DNA of 64,000 bases, from NCBI GenBank assembly GCA_023375785.1, contig SZWC01000030.1, positions 308,625-372,624 on the forward strand, in the 5' to 3' direction. Below the pieces are notes generated by a model. It was not told where the DNA came from. It did not search any database and saw only the letters and a program-made list of their open reading frames with translations. Within the stretch, counting starts at the first letter, position 1, and each line of letters starts with the position of its first letter. Shown in pieces: positions 59,091 to 64,000 of this stretch. This DNA is from Penium margaritaceum (lineage: Eukaryota > Streptophyta > Zygnematophyceae > Desmidiales > Peniaceae). The position numbers were made by a program, and so were the translations under genes.

Positions 59091-59950
59091 CACATTGTGC
59101 AAGAAGTATAAGAGCAAGGATCCTGCATTCCTCGTGCTTTTGGAGGAAAAGATGAAGGTGCTAAAAATGCAGGGTGGTGAAGGGATGGAGGCGTATCTGG
59201 ACGGGGCAAAGGGGGTCGCAAAGCAGCTGAGAGCGCCCGGCAACCCTGTGGAAGAGACGTGCTTCATCCTCCTCTTGCTGAGGGGACTCCCAACCAGCTA
59301 CGACACGGTGCGAGAGACGTTGGAGTGCCAGCCGACTCTCGACCTCGACTTCATCTGCACGCACTTGGTGCAGGTGGAACTGCGTCGCAATGCAGCAAAG
59401 CGCAATGGCGGCAGCAGCAGCAGTGAAGAAGCTTTCATGGCCATGGGCTCACGGAACCAGCAACAGCAGTAGTCCGGGTAGCAGAGAGGTAAGAANGCGC
59501 CCGGCAACCCTGTGGAAGAGACGTGCTTCATCCTCCTCTTGCTGAGGGGACTCCCAACCAGCTACGACACGGTGCGAGAGACGTTGGAGTGCCAGCCGAC
59601 TCTCGACCTCGACTTCATCTGCACGCACTTGGTGCAGGTGGAACTGCGTCGCAATGCAGCAAAGCGCAATGGCGGCAGCAGCAGCAGTGAAGAAGCTTTC
59701 ATGGCCATGGGCTCACGGAACCAGCAACAGCAGTAGTCCGGGTAGCAGAGAGGTAAGAAGAAGGGCAAGTGCCACTATTGCCAGAAAAAGGGGCACTACA
59801 AGAAAGAGTGCTTCAAGTTCAAGAGGGACCAGAAGGAGTAGTAGCAGCAGCAGCAAAAGCAGCAATCTCCACAGCAACAGCAGCAGTAGTCACAACAACG
59901 CCAGCAGTAGCAGCAGCAACAGAACCAAACTGGCGTGTAACATTTTGGCA
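59091..59950 (+). pseudogene. A5 gag C-terminal half with zinc knuckle and Gln-rich tail
   Basis: The frame reads LCKKYKSKDPAFLVLLEEKM, YLDGAKGVAKQLRA, LLLLRGLPTSYDTV and TLDLDFICTHLVQVELRRNA, the capsid C-terminal part, then an intact CCHC knuckle CHYCQKKGHYKKEC (59770-59811, C-X2-C-X4-H-X4-C). A glutamine-rich run follows (59824-59935) in which several CAG codons have become TAG. The piece 59233-59495 is shown twice because of the N at 59496. Gag binds and packages the element RNA; this half cannot. Confidence 0.8.
59233..59759. other. Assembly artefact: 263-bp exact duplication around N at 59496
   Basis: 59233-59495 and 59497-59759 are the same 263 bases separated by a single N. The repeated gag stretch is not seen in the other A copies. 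Confidence 0.9.
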
Positions 59951-59952
59951 AC

Positions 59953-62900
59953 ATGAACGTTGCCAAGGAGGTGCGCGACCGCCTCTTCATGGCGAAGTCT
60001 GACATGTCGCAGAAGGAAAAGGCGGATCTGGCGTGGTATAAGGACTCTGGGTGTACCAAGAGTCTGACGCACCACAATGAGTGGTTTACGCAGCTGCTCT
60101 CCATTCCCCTCCGTCCGATTGCTTTGGGTGATGATCGGGTGGTGTATGCTGAGGGGATTGAAATTATGGAGATGTAGTTGGAGACACCGCGTGGCATTGA
60201 AGTGGGAGTTTTCCATGGCATGCTGTATGTACCTAATGCTGCGTTCAACTTTCTCTCAGTGTCCTCTCTCACCAACACAGGCTTGCCCGTTGTTGTTTAA
60301 CGATGATTATGGCTACATCCTCAACAAGGAAACAGGAGAGGAGTTGGCCAAGTCGGTGAAGGAGAGCAACATGTACCGCCTGCTGGGGGCGACCTAGATC
60401 CCGCGTGAGCAGAGTCTTGCAGCAGTGGTGTAGGCGATAGATAGCGAGATCTGGCATGCGCGCTACGGCCACATCGGCATGCGCACCTTGCAGCAGCTTC
60501 AAGCAAAGCAGATTGTGCGTGACATGTCTACCATCTCTAACTTTGAGCAGCAGTTATGCATCGGCTGTTTGGAGGGGAAGCAGCATCGCAAGGCATTCTC
60601 TCGAGCAGGGGAGCGTGCAAAAGAGGTGTTGGAGCTGGTCCACATGGACTTGTGCGGACCGATGCAAACCCATGGCTTTGGAGGCTCTAGGTATTTTCTC
60701 ACCTTCATTGACGATTTCAGCCGTTACACTGCTATGTACTTCCTTTCCTCCAAGGACCGGTGCTTTGACAGGTTCAAGGAGTTCAAGGCCATGGTGGAGA
60801 GCCAGACTAGAAAAAAGATCAAGGCGCTACGCACCGACCGCGGTGGAGAGTACCTGAGTAAGGAGTTCCAGGACTACCTCGCAGCAGCTGGCATCAAGGC
60901 GCAGCGTACCGCGCCGTTCTCACCGCAGCAGAACAATGTAGCAAAACGCGCAAACCGTACCATTGTGGAGTCGGCGCGCTCCATGCTGCACGCGGCCCGG
61001 CTGACCTACGACTTCTGGGCTTAAGCCGTGAGCACTGCGGTCTACATCAAGAATCGCAGTCCAACCAATGCCCTGGAGCAGATGACGCCGTAAGAGGCGT
61101 GGTTCGGCAAGAAGCCGAGCGTGGGTCATCTTCACGCGTTTTGCTGCTTGGCGCACATGCACGTGCCAAAGGAGAAGCGGCAAAAGAGGGACGCGAAGAG
61201 TGCGCAGATGCTGATGATTGGCTAAAACGTGGCAAGCAAGGCGTATCGCCTCTACGAGAGGGATACAGGCCATGTCATCATCTCTAAGGATGTCGTCTTC
61301 AACGAGAGCAACGTCATTGGCACCAACATTGTGTGTGAAGAGGCAGCAGAACCATCAGCTGACGAGACAATGGGAGCAGAAATTCTTCCTGACCCAGTTT
61401 CTCCCGATCCTTCCTCTACTGTGACAGTGGGAGAATCACTCTACTCTCCCATGTCTGATGCACCAGATACAACAGCTTCATCGGCAGAAGCAGAAGAGGG
61501 AGATGTAGCACCACCAGCAGAAGCAATTTTGCGAGGCGCACCGCGTCAGCCGCCTGCTAACGCTCCAGCTTCAGGTCGGAGGTACCCTCTCAGGATGCGT
61601 TACAAGCCTGGTGAGCGCGGACATTTCTGGATGCTGCAGAAACCAGAACAGATGAATGTTGAAGTTGCAGCAGATTCACATAAGCCAACGTCATACAAGG
61701 AGGCCATGGCTGCACCGGATGCAGCAGATTGGGCGCAAGCCGTGCAGCAAGAGATACAGTCGAAACTGGACAACGGCACGTGGGAGCTGACTGAGCGTCC
61801 ACCTGGACGTAACGTGATCAAGTGCAAGTGGGTGTTCAAGAAGAAGCGGGGAGCAGATGGTAGCCTTGAAATGTACAAGGCGAGGCTGGTTGCCAAGGGC
61901 TACTCACAACAGGAGGGCATCGACTACACAGAAACTTTTGCCCCTGTTGCAAAGTTTGCCTCTGTGCGCACGCTCCTCTCTTATGCAGCAGCTGAGGACT
62001 TCGAGGTTCACTACATGGATGTCAAGACAACATTCTAGAATGGTGACTTGGAGGAGGAGATCTACATGGAGCAGCCGGAGGGGTTCGTCATGGATGGCCA
62101 GGAGCACCTGGTTTGCAAGCTGCAGAAGTCGAGTGTGACTACAGCGTGTATCGCTGGCAGCATGAGCATGAGATCCTCATCATCATTGTCTATGTGGATG
62201 ACATGCTCCTCTTTCCAACATCATGTCTCCACTGTAGGAGTTCAAGGAAGCCATGCAGGAGCACATCCAGATGTCTGATCTCGGGAAGGCATCATACTTC
62301 CTCGGTATCCAGATCACGCGTGACCGCAAGTCACGCTCTCTCTCGTTGCAACAGAGCCACTACATTAAGGATGTTTTGCAGAGGTTTGGCATGGCAGAGG
62401 CAAAACCCATCGGCACGCCGCTGGAGACGCGTCAGTACCTTGTGAGATTTAATGGAGAAGCGAATGCAGTTGAGGGGCAGAAGTACCAGAGCGTAGTCGG
62501 CAGCCTCATGTACCTGATGCTGGCATCTAGGCCAGACCTCGCATAGGCTGTTAGCGTTGTGAGCCAGCACATGGCAAACCCCGGACCTGAGCACCAGAAG
62601 GCAGTGAAGCGGATCTTCTGCTACCTTGCTGGAACCATCAACATCGGCATCACCTACAACGGCAACGACAACAGCATCATAGGCTACTCAGACGCAGATT
62701 AGGCTTCAAACCCTGAGGACCGTAAGTCCATCTCTGGACATGTGTTCCTCATGAATGGTGGAGCCATCAGCTAGTGCAGCAAGCGGCAGGTGGTGGTGGC
62801 CAACTCAAGCACGGAAGCTGAGTACGTCTCTCTCAGCTTTGGAGCCAAGGAAGCAGTTTGGCTCCAGCGTCTCATGGAAGAGATGAGTGGGAGTGCAGGA

Positions 62901-63141
62901 GTTCCAGTTCCTGTGCGCGTCGACAACCAGAGCACAATCGCACTCGCCAAGAATCCTGAGCACCATGCACGCACCAAGCATATTGATATCGCACATCATT
63001 TCATCAAGCATATGGTGCAGGAGGGTGCTTTCAAGCTGCAGTTTACTCCAACCAGCAAGCAGGTCGTTGATTTCTGCACCAAGCCAGTGACCCGTGAGAA
63101 GCAGCAGTTCTGCATGAAGGCATGTGGACTCAGCCCACTCT
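59953..63141 (+). pseudogene. A5 pol remnant: PR, IN, RT, RNase H
   Basis: Protease has LAWYKDSGCTKS (60027-60062). Integrase has HARYGHIGMRTLQQLQ, CIGCLEGKQH, HMDLCGP, RTDRGGEYLSKEF and AKRANRTIVESA (the last Glu of A4's AERANRT is Lys here). RT has KCKWVFKKKRGADG and intact YVDDML (62191-62208); about 90 bp is deleted near 62130 after KLQKS. RNase H runs to 63141, with EAEYVSLSFGAKEAVW and TKHIDIAHHFIKH. Stops are TAG or TAA only as far as I read: 60176, 60397, 60430, 61022, 61091, 61223, 62036, 62545, 62699 and 62773. Confidence 0.85.
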
Positions 63142-63162
63142 GACTGCGGCAAAGTGGGAGAT

Positions 63163-63887
63163 TATTGGGAAAGGAGCCATCCAGCTCAGTTTCAGGTCCA
63201 CAGGAGCAAGTTCCAGGAATGTACCAGATGCCTGCTCTGATCATCGATCTGACTTTGTCATTGGAAAGATCAGGTGGCAAAATGTCTACGTTTCAAGTTT
63301 GAGGCCGATCCAACGGTTGGATTGGGAGATATGGATTTTCGAAGTTTCGGGGTCATGGACTGCCGATATCCGAGTGACCATGGGCGATGACTCCATACCT
63401 TAGCCTGAGAAAAGAAGAAAGCAAGAGGTCCATGGTCAAAACCTGATGGGAGAAATATCCAAAAAGGTCCTTGGTCTTATGATTGCCTTGTCAGAGTGTG
63501 CTGACTAGGATAAAGGTACCTCTCCTTACTTTTTAGGTGAGGTGAGATCCTTGTGTGCTAGCCTTGGACACATGGCGATTCTCCATGGGTTTGTGGATTA
63601 TGAGACCACTAGGAGTGTGCCATGAGAGCATTCTCTAGCTCTCTAGGTCGTGTGTGAGTGGTCAGCCTGATTTCCTCCCTTGTGTGAGATTATGGACTCT
63701 AGTGTGTGAGCCTTAGCCTCCATGGCTAAGTGGTGTGGCTTGTGAGAGGGCTGACTTGCCCAAGCTCTAGCTCTATATGTACTCCATCATTTTGAGTGAT
63801 TCAACAACCATTCTTCAGCACAAGTGTTGCCCTTCCAATCACACATGCTTGCTGCTCCAAGGATCCCTCTCTCCTCCAGATCCAACA
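63163..63887 (+). repeat. 3' LTR of A5 (A-type)
   Basis: TATTGGGAAAGGAGCC (canonical TGTTGG) to CTCCAGATCCAACA, 725 bp. It is preceded by the family purine tract GGCAAAGTGGGAGA at about 63148-63161. Confidence 0.9.
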
Positions 63888-64000
63888 CCTTTATCCTAGT
63901 CAGCACACTCTGACAAGGCAATCCTAAGACCAAGGACCTTTTTGGGTATTTCTCCCATCAGGTCTTGACCCTGGACCTCTTGCCTTTTTCTTTTCTCAGG
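63888..64000 (-). repeat. A-type LTR fragment, minus orientation, running off the window
   Basis: CCTTTATCCTAGTCAGCACA and the following CTCCCATCAGGTCTTGACCC match the middle of A-type LTRs in minus orientation (compare 55433-55550). It begins abruptly at A5's LTR end, as if A5 or the whole A4/A5 structure had landed in, or recombined with, another A-type LTR. Confidence 0.8.

Larger units (their letters stand above)
59088..63887 (+). mobile_element. Element A5: family-A copia element, plus strand, right arm of an inverted repeat
   Basis: It starts inside gag (LCKKYKSKD), runs through zinc knuckle, protease, integrase, RT and RNase H, and ends with a full 3' LTR (63163-63887). The 5' LTR, primer site and first half of gag are absent. 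Immediately right of the LTR is antisense A-type LTR sequence, with no TSD relation to the left end. Confidence 0.85.

Noticed and set aside
59455-62775. Reassigned stop codons (TAG/TAA read as Gln, as in some green algae)
   Set aside because: Many stops replace Trp, Tyr, Leu, Lys or Glu and not Gln, TGA also occurs, and frameshifts are common, so decay explains them.
1-64000. Gypsy-type or pararetroviral origin
   Set aside because: Integrase precedes reverse transcriptase in all elements with both, the gag knuckle and RT motifs (LYGLKQA, YVDD) are copia type, and no envelope, movement-protein or coat-protein-like frame is seen.
1-64000. CRISPR array, bacterial operons or rRNA genes
   Set aside because: No regularly spaced repeats, no prokaryotic gene layout and no rRNA-like sequence.

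Overview
The window looks like repeat-rich nuclear DNA of a plant (streptophyte). Nearly all of it is Ty1/copia LTR retrotransposon sequence, with the polyprotein order gag - protease - integrase - reverse transcriptase - RNase H, and the primer sites match the plant initiator tRNA-Met. Nothing identifies the species. I find no intact gene; every coding region is a decayed gag-pol copy, most with several in-frame stops or shifts. The only stretch that does not resolve into a retrotransposon is about 50441-51650.

Family letters are local to this report. Family A has LTRs of about 730 bp (TGTTGG...CCAACA) and the usual copia primer site TGGTATCAGAGC. Families B, C, D and G have a primer site that instead matches the anticodon arm of initiator tRNA-Met (GGTGGGCCCATAACCC).

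Layout: 1-15797 is a nest four deep. Plus-strand element P (B-type LTR, 10902-15797) has minus-strand element C (to 10901) inside its 5' LTR. C's RNase H is split by plus-strand A2 (169-6035), and A2's gag is split by a solo B-type LTR (1713-2487). 15798-17476 is a truncated minus-strand element F. 17477-24702 is a G-type LTR fragment split by D (17563-24564), the best-preserved element, whose right LTR holds a solo C-type LTR (23563-24549). 24703-41193 is minus-strand element B, split by A1 (25542-32151) and by G (35335-40102). 41273-47507 is A3, with a truncated 5' LTR, fused to a partial G-like element G2 (47508-50440). 51650-54816 is C2, a partial C-like element. 54817-63887 is a head-to-head pair of A elements, A4 (minus) and A5 (plus), forming a large inverted repeat; 63888-64000 is an antisense A-type LTR piece.

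Target-site duplications (TSDs) of 5 bp support six insertions: A2, the solo LTR in A2, D, the solo LTR in D, A1 and G. For A1 and A2 the host reading frame is continuous across the insertion point when the insert and one TSD copy are discounted. Three of the four single-N positions (27826, 55150, 59496) are followed by an exact copy of the sequence before them. These are very probably unmerged contig overlaps, not biology. No working gene set is present, so the biology here is transposon history: nesting, solo-LTR formation, internal deletion, fold-back rearrangement, and a shared tRNA-Met priming scheme used in two different ways.
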